64,000 nt of DNA from Candidatus Kapaibacterium sp. (GCA_026418625.1 JAOABA010000055.1:1-64000), one strand, 5' to 3'. Positions 51,634 through 61,059 are shown, counted from the stretch's first letter. The notes: generated from the sequence alone by a model not told the origin. Program-made: numbers and translations.

Positions 51634-52683
51634 ATGATTATTGGGAAAATGATAATTAGGTTGATTTTACTGTTATTAGGTGTTGAAATATTGGTTGCAG
51701 AAAATACAATAGCTGATAATTCTCAAAAGGATATAAATGGAAAAACCGATAACAACAAAGTTAATGAATACGAGAGAATTGATAGTATGGAACTGAAGTT
51801 TGCCGATTATAAAAGAGCAACGATTTCAGGCGAATTACCGTTTAAGGAAACTCATCTGAAATTATTTCCAAGTCTTGCTTTAGTTGGCGGGACTGCCGGA
51901 CTGTTTATTTTACAACATAATTACCAATTGAATTCAATTTGGAAAGATAAAACAAATTTCCGGATTATAGAGAGTTGGGATTATGCCTTATATACAGATA
52001 AATTTGGGCATTTCTGGTCAGGTAACTTTATAAGTTATTTATATCGAGATTTATATCAAGAAGTAGGAATAAGTAAAGAGAGTTCGATTTGGTTAGGTGG
52101 TTTAACCTGCTTGACCTATTTAACTTATATTGAGATAATGGATGGATACGGAAAGGATTGGGGTTTTGAACCATCAGATTTCTATTTTGATATGTTAGGC
52201 AGTTTGTTTTTTGTATCTCAGCATTACCTGCCAATATTACAAAATATAACACCAAAAGCCATGTACTTCAAACCTGAATGGCATGGTGAATTGTCAAGAA
52301 ATCCCTCGAATAATTTTATTGATAATTATTCAGGACAAACTTTTTTCCTTTCTTTTAATGTATATAATTTATTGCCTAAAGATTTGAAGAAATACTGGGT
52401 AGATTGGCTTGAAATAAGTATAGGATATTCGGCACGAAACCTTTCTTATTCAAAACCAATAGCAATAAATGAGAACATTAATTCTTATGAAGTTCTTCCG
52501 GGAGTATGGGGAAGCCCACGATTCATTGTAGCCTTGGATTATAATCTTGTAAAAATGCTTCCGGACGGTCCCCCTTTCTGGAATTGGTTTAAGCAGACAC
52601 TAAACTATATTAAATTGCCTTCTCCTGCTTTGGAAGTTGGTCCCGGAATAAAACCAAGATTTAAATTATTGTATCCTTTTTGA
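51634..52683 (+). CDS. DUF2279 (YfiM-like) exported protein
   Basis: Length 349 aa with an N-terminal signal (LILLLLGVEILVA). The central part matches DUF2279: ALYTDKFGHFWSGNFISYLY, TYLTYIEIMDGYGKDWGFEP and DFYFDMLGSLFF, membrane-associated helices that often serve in the envelope. The rest (PPFWNWFKQTLNYIKLPSPA) is not recognised. It starts immediately after the Fn3-like gene with no ribosome site of its own, so coupling is likely. Confidence 0.75.
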   Translation: MIIGKMIIRLILLLLGVEILVAENTIADNSQKDINGKTDNNKVNEYERIDSMELKFADYKRATISGELPFKETHLKLFPSLALVGGTAGLFILQHNYQLNSIWKDKTNFRIIESWDYALYTDKFGHFWSGNFISYLYRDLYQEVGISKESSIWLGGLTCLTYLTYIEIMDGYGKDWGFEPSDFYFDMLGSLFFVSQHYLPILQNITPKAMYFKPEWHGELSRNPSNNFIDNYSGQTFFLSFNVYNLLPKDLKKYWVDWLEISIGYSARNLSYSKPIAINENINSYEVLPGVWGSPRFIVALDYNLVKMLPDGPPFWNWFKQTLNYIKLPSPALEVGPGIKPRFKLLYPF

Positions 52684-52725
52684 AGTAATAGTTATAATTT
52701 TTTTAAAAATATAAGGAATTTTAAA

Positions 52726-53238
52726 ATGAAAAGGTTTTTTGAAATTATCGCTATCACAGCTTTTGTCTCAATGTTTTTAATAGCTGTCGGCTATGCACAA
52801 ACATCTGAGAAAGTGATAGGAACTATCGGCAAAGAAAAAATTGGCAGCGACGCAATTGTAATTTGTGTTTATGGAACCGCCGCATGTATGCCTGTCAAAA
52901 TTGATTCAACGATGACGGTAGTTTATCAAGGCAAGAAAACCAAATTAACCGGCTTGCCATTCGGACTTTATTTGGAAGCAAATATTGCTTTGGACCAAAA
53001 CAAGGAAAGCATTATTAAAAGCCTCAATATTGATGAAACCAAGACAGTAATTTGCTTTACCGAACTTGAAAAAAAACAGCGAACCATACTTAAAACGCTA
53101 TTAAAAAAGATTCAGGGCGTGAAAGACTTTAAAATAATTTCAAAGTCGAAGCAGGCTTATATAAAATTCGAGCCTCGAATAATTTCTTACAATGAATTAG
53201 AAAACAAAATAAAAAATGTAGGTTTTAGTTTAGAATAA
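52726..53238 (+). CDS. Exported protein with HMA-like C-terminal fold
   Basis: Length 170 aa. Signal peptide (ITAFVSMFLIAVGYA), then a middle domain with VICVYGTAACMPVKI and a C-terminal ~65 residues with the ferredoxin-like pattern (VKDFKIISKSKQAYIKFEP, YNELENKIKNVGF) of heavy-metal-associated domains but without the CxxC metal motif. It stands before DUF302 and the P-type ATPase, so a role in metal handling is likely. Function not proven by sequence. Confidence 0.55.
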   Translation: MKRFFEIIAITAFVSMFLIAVGYAQTSEKVIGTIGKEKIGSDAIVICVYGTAACMPVKIDSTMTVVYQGKKTKLTGLPFGLYLEANIALDQNKESIIKSLNIDETKTVICFTELEKKQRTILKTLLKKIQGVKDFKIISKSKQAYIKFEPRIISYNELENKIKNVGFSLE

Positions 53239-53253
53239 TAAAGGAGAAAAAAA

Positions 53254-53649
53254 ATGGAACAGACAAATTATGGCTTCTCGACAAAAGTGGAACTCGGTTA
53301 CGAAGAAGCTATTGCAAAAGTAACCGAAGAATTAAAGAAAGAAGGTTTCGGAGTGCTGACCGAAATTGATGTTAAAGCAACGCTCAAGAAAAAGCTCGAT
53401 GTGGATTTCAAGCCCTATAAAATACTCGGCGCTTGTAATCCTCCTTTTGCATACAAATCGCTTCAATCCGAAGAACAAATCGGTTTAATGCTGCCATGCA
53501 ATGTTATAGTTTATGTTAATGATAAAAATGAAACAATAGTTGCTGCAATAGATCCGATTGCTTCAATGCAGGCAGTAAGAAATGAACAGCTTGAAGAAGT
53601 TGCTGAAACAATACAAGGCAAATTGAAAAAAGTTATTGGTAATCTATAA
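53254..53649 (+). CDS. DUF302 protein
   Basis: Length 131 aa. GYEEAIAKVTEELKKEGFGV, then LTEIDVKATLKKKLDVDF and ILGACNPPFAYKSLQ and IGLMLPCNVIVYV give the complete DUF302 pattern. The family is frequent in metal and redox-stress neighbourhoods, with unknown biochemistry. The Cys of GACNPPFA and the Cys of LPCNV are the usual conserved positions. AAAGGAGAAAAA precedes the start. Confidence 0.88.
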   Translation: MEQTNYGFSTKVELGYEEAIAKVTEELKKEGFGVLTEIDVKATLKKKLDVDFKPYKILGACNPPFAYKSLQSEEQIGLMLPCNVIVYVNDKNETIVAAIDPIASMQAVRNEQLEEVAETIQGKLKKVIGNL

Positions 53650-53718
53650 ACTTTACATAATCTTTATAATGATTGATTTGAGTTGTTATTAATTTTTTAT
53701 AAATCAAAGGCATTGATT

Positions 53719-55818
53719 ATGGAAAAATACATTTTAAAAAACCTTGACTGCGCTTCTTGTGCAGCTAAAATAGAAGATGGTCTTTCGAAGATGGAGAATG
53801 TAAAATTTGTATCCGTAAATTTTGCCAATTCAACTCTTCAGATTGATGCCACTGACATGGAAAAAGTGAAGAAAAAAATAAAGGAGATTGAACCCGAAGT
53901 TGAAGTGGTCGAACAAATTGAGAGACCTGAGGGTTCATCTAAAATTTCAACTTATAAGGAAGAATTATTGGAAAACAAAACAGTACTACTCAGAATTGCT
54001 GTTGTTGTAATTCTTCTGATTTTTGGAATGGTGTTTCAAAAATTAGTTCACAACACTCCGTTCAAGTGGGCTGAATTTTTAGTTTTCGGATTGGCTTACA
54101 TAATTAGCGGCTGGGATGTATTAAAGGGAGCTTTTAGAAATATAGTCAGAGGTAAAATATTTAATGAGCAATTTCTTATGACTATTGCGACGCTTGGAGC
54201 TTTCGCAATCGATGAGATGCCTGAAGCAGTAGCCGTCATGTTATTTTATGTAGTTGGAGAATTATTCCAGGATTTAGCTGTTAACCGCTCCCGCAGGTCT
54301 GTCAAAGCACTTTTGGAGATAAGACCTGATTATGCAAATCTTAAATTGAATGGAGAAGTAGAAAAAGTTTCACCAAGTGATGTTCATCCGGGTCAGATAA
54401 TAATTGTCAAACCCGGTGAGAAAATACCATTAGACGGAAGAATAACCGATGGCAGTTCTTTTGTAGATACTTCAGCATTAACAGGTGAATCAGTACCGAG
54501 AGCAGTAAAAATAAGCGATTTGGTTTTATCGGGAATGATTAATCAATCCGGAGTGTTAACTATAGAAGTTACTAAAGAATTTGGTGAATCCTCAATATCA
54601 AAAATTCTTGAATTGGTTGAAAATGCAAGCAGTAAAAAAGCCGAAACAGAAAAATTCATTACAACTTTTGCCAGGTATTATACTCCTGTTGTTGTATTTG
54701 GAGCTTTATTGCTGGCAATTATTCCTCCATTGTTTGTCTCTGGTGCTACTTTCACAGATTGGATTTACAGAGCTTTGGTTGTTCTTGTCATTTCCTGCCC
54801 TTGTGCTCTCGTCATTAGTATTCCGCTTGGTTATTTTGGAGGAATCGGTGGTGCATCACGAAAAGGAATTCTCATAAAAGGCTCAAATTATTTAGATGCC
54901 TTGACAAAAGTTAAAACTGTCGTATTTGATAAAACGGGAACGTTAACCAAAGGCGAATTCAAAGTAACTGAAATCGTTACAGAAAACGGATTCTCAAAAG
55001 AAGAAATCATTAAATATGCAGCTTATGCTGAAGCAAATTCAAGCCATCCCATTGCAAAATCAATTATTGAGTCTTACAATCATCCAATTCAACTGAATGA
55101 TATAAATGAAGTAAAGGAAATTTCAGGTCATGGTATCGTTGCTAAGATAAATGGAACAGAAGTTTTAGTAGGAAATGATAAAATTCTTCATCTTTATAAA
55201 ATTGAACATGGAAAATGTGAAGTTGAAGGGACTGTTGTTCATGTAGTATTAAATAGCAAATATGCAGGTTATATTATTATATCAGATGTATTAAAAGATA
55301 AAGCAATTGATACAATAAGCGAACTGAATAAAAGAAATATTAAAACTGTGATGCTTACAGGAGACAATAAGAGTGCGGCACAGTCTTTTGCAAAAAAATT
55401 AGGCATTAAAGATTTTTATTACGAACTTTTACCTGAACAAAAAGTTGAACATATCGAAAATCTTCTTTCCGAAAACAAAGAAGGTAAAGTGGCATTTGTC
55501 GGAGATGGTATTAATGACGCCCCGGTGATTGCACGTGCAGACGTTGGAATTGCGATGGGTGCTATGGGCTCGGATGCCGCTGTTGAGACTGCTGATATTG
55601 TTTTAATGGCTGATTCTCCGATGCAGGTTGTCGAATCAATTGATATCGCTAAAAGAACAAGAAAAATTGTCTGGCAAAATATTCTTTTTGCAATGGGAGT
55701 AAAATTGTTTTTTATTATTCTTGGTACATTAGGAATAGCAACAATGTGGGAAGCGGTCTTCGGCGATATGGGAGTTGCTATTATAGCAATTTTAAATGCA
55801 ATGAGAGTTATGAAATAA
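53719..55818 (+). CDS. Heavy-metal P-type ATPase (Cd/Zn/Co, CadA/ZntA class)
   Basis: Length 699 aa from the ATG at 53719; an earlier ATG at 53683 would put an atypical tail before the metal domain. An N-terminal HMA domain has NLDCASCAAKIEDG (Cys11, Cys14). TM6 shows SCPCALVISIPLGYFGGIGG (CPC at about 360-362), the class of Zn/Cd/Pb exporters. The phosphorylation site DKTGTLTKG (Asp404), SSHPIAKSI and VGDGINDAPVIARADVGIAMG are all present. It exports divalent toxic metals. It is encoded between DUF302 and the CueP-like gene. Confidence 0.92.
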   Translation: MEKYILKNLDCASCAAKIEDGLSKMENVKFVSVNFANSTLQIDATDMEKVKKKIKEIEPEVEVVEQIERPEGSSKISTYKEELLENKTVLLRIAVVVILLIFGMVFQKLVHNTPFKWAEFLVFGLAYIISGWDVLKGAFRNIVRGKIFNEQFLMTIATLGAFAIDEMPEAVAVMLFYVVGELFQDLAVNRSRRSVKALLEIRPDYANLKLNGEVEKVSPSDVHPGQIIIVKPGEKIPLDGRITDGSSFVDTSALTGESVPRAVKISDLVLSGMINQSGVLTIEVTKEFGESSISKILELVENASSKKAETEKFITTFARYYTPVVVFGALLLAIIPPLFVSGATFTDWIYRALVVLVISCPCALVISIPLGYFGGIGGASRKGILIKGSNYLDALTKVKTVVFDKTGTLTKGEFKVTEIVTENGFSKEEIIKYAAYAEANSSHPIAKSIIESYNHPIQLNDINEVKEISGHGIVAKINGTEVLVGNDKILHLYKIEHGKCEVEGTVVHVVLNSKYAGYIIISDVLKDKAIDTISELNKRNIKTVMLTGDNKSAAQSFAKKLGIKDFYYELLPEQKVEHIENLLSENKEGKVAFVGDGINDAPVIARADVGIAMGAMGSDAAVETADIVLMADSPMQVVESIDIAKRTRKIVWQNILFAMGVKLFFIILGTLGIATMWEAVFGDMGVAIIAILNAMRVMK

Positions 55819-55852
55819 TTGATAATATTTTAAAGAATTTTAAGGAAATACA

Positions 55853-56395
55853 ATGTTTAAACTAAATATCCTAACAATATTTTTAGTATCTTTACTAATA
55901 GGATGTTCCAATTCAACTGACCCTGATTACAACCAATACTATGATTCATTAGCAGGGTTAGATGTAAAACAATCTATAGCTTTAGGCAACGAATGGAAGT
56001 TTACTGCACCAAAAATTAAAACACACGTTACCTCTCAAGAAGCTATATTTGAGTTTCCCGATGGAAGAGTAATTAAAAAGACAATACCAATTGACTCAGT
56101 TTATGTAGCGATTGCTCCATATATCAATACAACACATACTTGCGAAATTCATTACCCATCGAGTTGTGATGGTGAAATAAAAGAAAAAACTCTTAAAGTA
56201 ATTGTTACTGATGAAAGCACCAATATATTATTTAATGGAAATATTAAAACTCTTAAAAATGGTTTCTTTGAACTTTGGCTACCAAGAAATCAAACCATTA
56301 AGATAGATATTCAGTATAATTCATCAATTGGTACAGAAATCATTCCAACAAAAGATGATAGTAGAACATGCATAACAACAATTAAGTTGAAATAA
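55853..56395 (+). CDS. cueP: CueP-like copper-binding lipoprotein
   Basis: Length 180 aa. Lipoprotein signal (VSLLIGCSNS). The C-terminal two thirds follow the CueP family: VAIAPYINTTHTCEIHYPSS, then SCDGEIKEKTLKVIV, LKNGFFELWLPRNQ and the final DSRTCITTIKL, with cysteines at HTC, SCDGE and RTC as in the copper site. CueP stores or delivers copper in the periplasm. It fits the copper-type RND cluster and the metal P-ATPase just upstream. Confidence 0.82.
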   Translation: MFKLNILTIFLVSLLIGCSNSTDPDYNQYYDSLAGLDVKQSIALGNEWKFTAPKIKTHVTSQEAIFEFPDGRVIKKTIPIDSVYVAIAPYINTTHTCEIHYPSSCDGEIKEKTLKVIVTDESTNILFNGNIKTLKNGFFELWLPRNQTIKIDIQYNSSIGTEIIPTKDDSRTCITTIKLK

Positions 56396-56397
56396 TG

Positions 56398-56649
56398 TTA
56401 AAGTAAATTGTTTAGTAAAGAAATAATTTCTTCCAAATCATCTTTTGTCAAAGTAATATAAGGTCGAGCTGGAATTCTAATAGTGGGTTTCAGCTCTTTC
56501 TTTTTTGTGAGAGCCATTGCTTTCCAATTGACCAATCCTGTATTGTAATACTTTGCCCAGAAGAACTTTCGCATTTTGGATGTAATTGGTATATATAGCG
56601 TTATATTTCCACCATATTGATGAATAGCAGCATAAGTCAACTTTAATCA
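56398..56649 (-). pseudogene. Fragment of a Mu-like phage virion morphogenesis (gpG-type) protein
   Basis: The leftward frame reads TYAAIHQYGGNITLYIPITS … KPTIRIPARPYITLTKDDLE and ends at 56398. IHQ.GG and IPARP(F/Y) with a following D-helix are the C-terminal signature of the phage virion morphogenesis / tail-completion family. The N-terminal half is missing: an in-frame stop lies just upstream, and the sequence there switches to a Mor-like fragment on the other strand. It begins with TTG only by chance of the break. A prophage relic. Confidence 0.6.
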
Positions 56650-56850
56650 AACAGACAATGGCGTCTATTCTAGTAAATCATTGATTGACCGTTATTTAAA
56701 GTAAAACATAAAAGAAATACCAATTAATAAAATTGCAAGTGAATTGTGTATTAATGAAAAAGTTGTGTTGAGAATCATGAAGAAAATTTCTATACAAATA
56801 AATATTTTTGCTTATGAAAAATTATTTTTCAAAAACTTTGTCACCTTTTT
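56645..56850 (+). pseudogene. Decayed Mor-like activator fragment
   Basis: The rightward frame reads KSLIDRYLK, a TAA stop, then NIKEIPINKIASELCINEKV and VLRIMKKISIQIN. This aligns with the end of the intact protein at 41308 (RSLIERYIKENIKEIP, IARELGMNERAVANIMRKK); one Glu codon has become TAA. No ribosome site and no N-terminal half. It lies back-to-back with the gpG fragment, so a rearrangement joined two pieces of a Mu-like element here. Confidence 0.7.
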
Positions 56851-57086
56851 CTTGAAAAAGTACATATATATGTTAGAGTTGTTACAATTTTATAAAAAAT
56901 ATGGAGGTAAGGTAAGATGTCTGAAATTTAATATTAAAAAGCCGAAGAAAACTGAAGTGGTTTCGACTCCGGCTTTTTATTTTTTTCTGAAAGGAAACCA
57001 CAGTTCCCATTCAATATTTTTCGTATGGTAGAAGTATATAACTTTCTACCAAGCACAGCAATGCAAAAAAACGAGAAAATGTTGAA
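56839..57086 (+). repeat. Intergenic repeat, copy 1 (248 bp)
   Basis: Almost identical to 60353-60600 over 248 bp, with five or so substitutions, and to 62392-62536 over its first ~110 bp. Order: TGTCACCTTTTTCTTGAAAA, an AT-rich promoter-like stretch, a strong Shine-Dalgarno GGAGG (56903-56907), mini-ORF Met-Ser-Glu-Ile-stop (56917-56931) and a terminator. It precedes the secreted Cys-rich gene at 57146. No transposase or terminal inverted repeats. Confidence 0.9.
56936..56978 (+). terminator. Terminator inside intergenic repeat copy 1
   Basis: AAAAAGCCG (56936-56944) pairs with CGGCTTTTT (56970-56978), with an inner GAAAAC/GGTTTC helix, followed by ATTTTTTT. It begins five bases after the mini-ORF stop. 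Confidence 0.75.
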
Positions 57087-57145
57087 AAATAATGGCTTGA
57101 ATTTATTAACTAACAGTTTTTTAAAAAATAAAGGAAATTTTTAAA

Positions 57146-57826
57146 ATGATAAAATATTATATTTTAGTCGTAATAACATTATTATTTGGAATAATTAGTT
57201 ATGATATTAATGCACAAGAATATTTTTGTCCTGAACCTTATGGTAATATCGTTGAAATTGATGCAAATTACATTTATGGTGCTAATATGGTGTGTCATAT
57301 CCATATTGTATATTGTTGCTGGTGGGATAATACAAATAAGACTTTGTGGAAAAATATATTAAGTTTTGAAACTGAAGGATATGCAGGAACAACTGGTAGC
57401 AATTGTTTAGCCGCAATTCCTGATTGGGACAATTTTCTGCAATGGTTAAATTTAACAGTAGCAACACATGCTAATTTTAATTGTCAGCCTGATGCACCAC
57501 CTTGCGATGAACAAACCGAACCAAATTATACGAAAGTTGTACAATCGGCTTGCGTTTATGCACAAAATGTTCTATTGTACAGTGGGGATGATGTTTATTC
57601 ATTGAAATTTAAACCTTGTACTAACGGTACGGCTACTTGTACCTCAGAATATATCATTTGTTATGATTATAATTACTCACCACCAATATTAAGAACTATT
57701 TTTGTAAGACGCTATTTAACTGGAACAGTAAATTGTAATCCTACTCGCCCACAAATGCCACCAATTGGTAAAACCTGGAGCGAGCCATGGACTACAGAAT
57801 GCTATATGAATTCAAGTTGTAATTAA
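57146..57826 (+). CDS. Secreted Cys-rich protein, copy 1
   Basis: Length 226 aa. Signal peptide (VVITLLFGIISYDINA-QE) then a mature domain with about 18 cysteines (CHIHIVYCCWW, CQPDAPPC, VVQSACVYAQN, PCTNGTATC, YIICYDY). Cys spacing and the order of blocks resemble the protein at 62680, though that one carries an extra T9SS tail; here the protein ends in NSSCN without a sorting domain. It is an exported disulfide-rich protein of unknown role. The next gene encodes a T9SS BNR-like protein. Confidence 0.6.
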   Translation: MIKYYILVVITLLFGIISYDINAQEYFCPEPYGNIVEIDANYIYGANMVCHIHIVYCCWWDNTNKTLWKNILSFETEGYAGTTGSNCLAAIPDWDNFLQWLNLTVATHANFNCQPDAPPCDEQTEPNYTKVVQSACVYAQNVLLYSGDDVYSLKFKPCTNGTATCTSEYIICYDYNYSPPILRTIFVRRYLTGTVNCNPTRPQMPPIGKTWSEPWTTECYMNSSCN

Positions 57827-57903
57827 TTGAAATAAAACTTGCAAGTATTTATTTAATTATACTTATTTGCAAATGTTTTTTGAAAATCGAAATTGAGGCT
57901 AAT

Positions 57904-60234
57904 ATGTTTAAAATTGCTATTGTTTTATTGATAATTTTTTGTACTTACATAGGTAATGCCTTACCTGATACTTTTAACAAAATTGATTTCTATAGAATCA
58001 ATTCTGATTTCAATGGTTCTGTTTATAATGGTAGTATTTTGTTAGTATATGGTAATGGTGGAGTGATATTAAAATCATCAGATATTGGGAATAATTGGGA
58101 ACAAATAAATTTAAACGATAATCTAAATATCATTAATATGATTTATACCGATAATCAGTTTGTTGGATTAAGCGACAGAAATGAATTTATTTTTTCTAAA
58201 GATAACGGCATATCATGGGAAAGTAAATCAACAAATCCAGGTTTTCAGATTTATAAAATGATATTTTATAATGATAATTACTACTGTATGGGCTCTGACA
58301 AGATTTTAGTTTATGATAAAAAATATCAAAAAATCGAAGAATATCAGATTAAAGTTGATACAAACTATTATAGTTTTGCATTATTTAAGAATAAAATTTT
58401 ATATACTGCAAAAAAAGGGTTAATTAAATCAATAGACCTAAATAATAAACAGGAATCCTTTATTGATTTAAAAAATTATGGAATATGTGTTGATTGCAGT
58501 TTACCGATTGAATTGCAAGCTGATAATCAATTTGCTTATTTCCGTCATAATTTAATATTGTATGGATATGATGGTAATTCGATAAATCATATTCATAGTC
58601 CTAATGCTAAAGGAATTTATTGCTTAAAAAATAATGAAATCTATCAAATATACAATGTCAATTTTTCAGATTATAAATTGGATTCATTGTATTTTGTAAA
58701 AGTTAATAAACAAACTAAGGGTAGTATATCAATTAAATCAAAAATAAATGACAGATATATATCCGGCTTAGTATTTACGGACGTTAAATTTATTAACGAT
58801 AAAACAATTGTTGCAGTAGGAAAAGATAAATTGATATATATGTCTTATAATTCTGGTGCAGATTGGGAACTTAAATCTCATTTAAATAATCTGAATTATA
58901 TAACTCGTTTTGATGCTCAAAGTTCGACACAAATTCAACCATATTTAAAATTCAACAAATCAAATGACGGTGGAGTAACTTGGCTATCACAAAAGAACTA
59001 TAACAAATATTTTTCAAATGCATTATTTGGGTATTTATATAGTTATGGTATTGGATACTTTTTAAATAAAAACAATGGTTTTTATTTTTTAAGTAGTTCC
59101 ACTGAAAACTTCAATATTGCTTATACAAATGATAATTGCGAGAATGTTAGTCTTCAACAAAATGAATCAATGGGTTACGATAAATCTAAAGATTTAAGAT
59201 GTATTTCTTATAAGGATACAGCTTTAATTATGCTACCTGGTATTTTCAAGTCAAATTGCTATTCAATTTTATTTCGATTAGGAAATGAATTTAATGAAAT
59301 TAACAGAACAGTTTTAGATTCTACTTGGTTATTGTTTATTGATAAATTGGAGAATAATTCAATAATAGCAATTTCAACGAATTATAAATACCCGTATAAA
59401 AAGGGTTCTCGGACATACTTTGATAGTATATTTTCAAGTGTCATTATATCAAAGGATGGAGGTTATACCTGGGAAAAAGAATTCGATTTTAATATGAACG
59501 GATTTGAAAGTAAAATACGCCACTATACAATTTCGAGAATCAATAATGATTTATTCTTCCATTATGTTGAATTGAATGAGGATAGTGTTATGAAGGCGAG
59601 TATATATAGATATAAAATTTCAGAAAAAACCTTAGAAAAAATCTTTTCTGATGATTATTATGACCCACCAATGCCAGGTGTAGTAAAAATAGGTGAATAT
59701 TATTATTTTATTACAATGAGGGTATTATCCAACGGCACTGAATTTAATGTTTATGAAAATAGAGATTTTAATAATAATCCGAAAAACTGGACAAAGATAT
59801 CTCCTTTTGACAGATATTCCATACAAAATATGGAATCCTTTAATGACAGTTTGTACAAGATAATAGCTTATGATTCCCTTTTCAAAAAGATGGTGGTTTG
59901 GTTTAATAAACCTGATATACAAACTGACGTTGATAATCAGATAAATAATGAATATAATTCAATTTATATATCAAATCCAATACCCAATCCTGCTAATCAA
60001 TATGTCAGATTTAAAATATATTGGGATAGTGCCTTGGAGCCATCACTATTTAGATTTGAAGCATTAAATCTAGTCGGTGCAGTCATATCAGAAAATGAAA
60101 AGTTCGATTTCCATATAATAAACAATCATTCTGGTGAATTAATTTGGTATCCTGGACAGTTAACATCAGGTATTTATTTTTTAAATGTCAAATTGGGATC
60201 ATCCAATAAATATATTAAAGTAGTTTTAAATTGA
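57904..60234 (+). CDS. BNR/Ycf48-like repeat protein with T9SS sorting domain, copy 1
   Basis: Length 776 aa from the ATG at 57904 (GAGG before it; a TTG eight codons earlier is less likely). Signal peptide (IAIVLLIIFCTYIGNA) and repeated blades with asp-box-like turns (SSDIGNNWEQI, SKDNGISWESK, SYNSGADWELK, SKDGGYTWEKE) as in Ycf48/sialidase-type propellers. The C-terminus is a T9SS type-A domain (ISNPIPNPANQYVRFKIY, SGIYFLNVKLG, YIKVVL). Exported to the surface or medium. Directly after its stop, in frame, lies another sorting-domain tail. Confidence 0.8.
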   Translation: MFKIAIVLLIIFCTYIGNALPDTFNKIDFYRINSDFNGSVYNGSILLVYGNGGVILKSSDIGNNWEQINLNDNLNIINMIYTDNQFVGLSDRNEFIFSKDNGISWESKSTNPGFQIYKMIFYNDNYYCMGSDKILVYDKKYQKIEEYQIKVDTNYYSFALFKNKILYTAKKGLIKSIDLNNKQESFIDLKNYGICVDCSLPIELQADNQFAYFRHNLILYGYDGNSINHIHSPNAKGIYCLKNNEIYQIYNVNFSDYKLDSLYFVKVNKQTKGSISIKSKINDRYISGLVFTDVKFINDKTIVAVGKDKLIYMSYNSGADWELKSHLNNLNYITRFDAQSSTQIQPYLKFNKSNDGGVTWLSQKNYNKYFSNALFGYLYSYGIGYFLNKNNGFYFLSSSTENFNIAYTNDNCENVSLQQNESMGYDKSKDLRCISYKDTALIMLPGIFKSNCYSILFRLGNEFNEINRTVLDSTWLLFIDKLENNSIIAISTNYKYPYKKGSRTYFDSIFSSVIISKDGGYTWEKEFDFNMNGFESKIRHYTISRINNDLFFHYVELNEDSVMKASIYRYKISEKTLEKIFSDDYYDPPMPGVVKIGEYYYFITMRVLSNGTEFNVYENRDFNNNPKNWTKISPFDRYSIQNMESFNDSLYKIIAYDSLFKKMVVWFNKPDIQTDVDNQINNEYNSIYISNPIPNPANQYVRFKIYWDSALEPSLFRFEALNLVGAVISENEKFDFHIINNHSGELIWYPGQLTSGIYFLNVKLGSSNKYIKVVLN

Positions 60235-60330
60235 TGTTGTTATATACCTAAAGGTGTTTATTTTGTGAAGGCAGGAAATAGTATTGAGAAGTTTGTAAAA
60301 AATAAACATAAGGAATATAAAAATAATTAA
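60235..60330 (+). pseudogene. In-frame leftover T9SS sorting-domain tail
   Basis: Immediately after the stop of the BNR-like gene the same frame continues as CCYIPKGVYFVKAGN then SIEKFVKNKHKEYKNN and stops at 60328-60330. P-x-GVYFV..G....EKFVK is the end of a T9SS type-A domain. The upstream gene already has its own sorting domain, so this is a second, displaced tail, perhaps left when the gene's 3' end was exchanged. No start codon of its own. Confidence 0.65.
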
Positions 60331-60352
60331 ATTTTAAATATTGAAAAAAATA

Positions 60353-60600
60353 TGTCACCTTTTTCTTGAAAAAGTACATATATATGTTAGAGTTGTTACA
60401 ATTTTATAAAAAATATGGAGGTAAGATAAAATGTCTGAAATTTAATATTAAAAAGCCGAAGAAAACTGAAGTGGTTTCGACTCCGGCTTTTTATTTTTTT
60501 CTGAAAGGAAACCACAGTTCCCATTCAATATTTTTCGTATGGTAGAAGTATATAACTTTCTGCCAAGCACAGCAATGCAAAAAAACGAAAAATTGTTGAA
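60353..60600 (+). repeat. Intergenic repeat, copy 2 (248 bp)
   Basis: Full-length match to 56839-57086. The Shine-Dalgarno GGAGG, the mini-ORF Met-Ser-Glu-Ile-stop (60431-60445) and the terminator are all kept. An overlapping frame, ATG GAG GTA AGR TAA, differs only by a synonymous change (AGG/AGA). It precedes the small-protein gene at 60655. Confidence 0.9.
60450..60492 (+). terminator. Terminator inside intergenic repeat copy 2
   Basis: Same hairpin as copy 1, AAAAAGCCG with CGGCTTTTT, followed by ATTTTTTT. Confidence 0.75.
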
Positions 60601-60654
60601 TATTTGTGTCTTTAATTATTTAACTTTTTTTGTACTTAATAAAGGATTTTTAAG

Positions 60655-61053
60655 ATGTTAAACTTTAATGAAGCTAATGTTAATATTTATTTACAAAGCA
60701 TAGCTAATGATCAAAATGCTATTCAAGCATTTGCTAATGATATGTCGAATAATTTTGTGAATTGTTTCCAAGTACGGTTTATTATGACCCCAACAGATGT
60801 TAATTCATTGAATAGTTGGCCTGATGCTGTAAAGCTTCAAATTTCTTCCATGTCACAAACTGTTGCTACACTTCATGGAATATTTGGAAGTGATCCATTG
60901 TTATGGAGCATAAATGGATTCGAGAGTCAAGGTGGCATACCAGCTACTACGAATTCTGTTGAAGTGGAGGTTGAAATTAAAACCAAAACAGATACAACAA
61001 CTGGTAACACTATAATTGAAGCTAGAGCAACTGCAAAATTTGCTATTTGCTAA
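60655..61053 (+). CDS. Small protein of the duplicated peptide/protease module, copy 2
   Basis: Length 132 aa, homologue of the protein at 49050: YLQSIANDQNAIQAFANDM, RFIMTPTDV, LNSWPDAVKLQ, LHGIFGSDP, GFESQG, TKTDTTTGNTIIEARATAK and terminal Ile-Cys. No signal peptide. Apart from one cysteine near residue 36, only the final Cys is present. AAAGGATTTTTAAG precedes the ATG. Unknown function; the best-conserved part is the last ~30 residues, as expected if that end is the active, processed or anchored part. Confidence 0.65.
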   Translation: MLNFNEANVNIYLQSIANDQNAIQAFANDMSNNFVNCFQVRFIMTPTDVNSLNSWPDAVKLQISSMSQTVATLHGIFGSDPLLWSINGFESQGGIPATTNSVEVEVEIKTKTDTTTGNTIIEARATAKFAIC

Positions 61054-61059
61054 ACTAAG

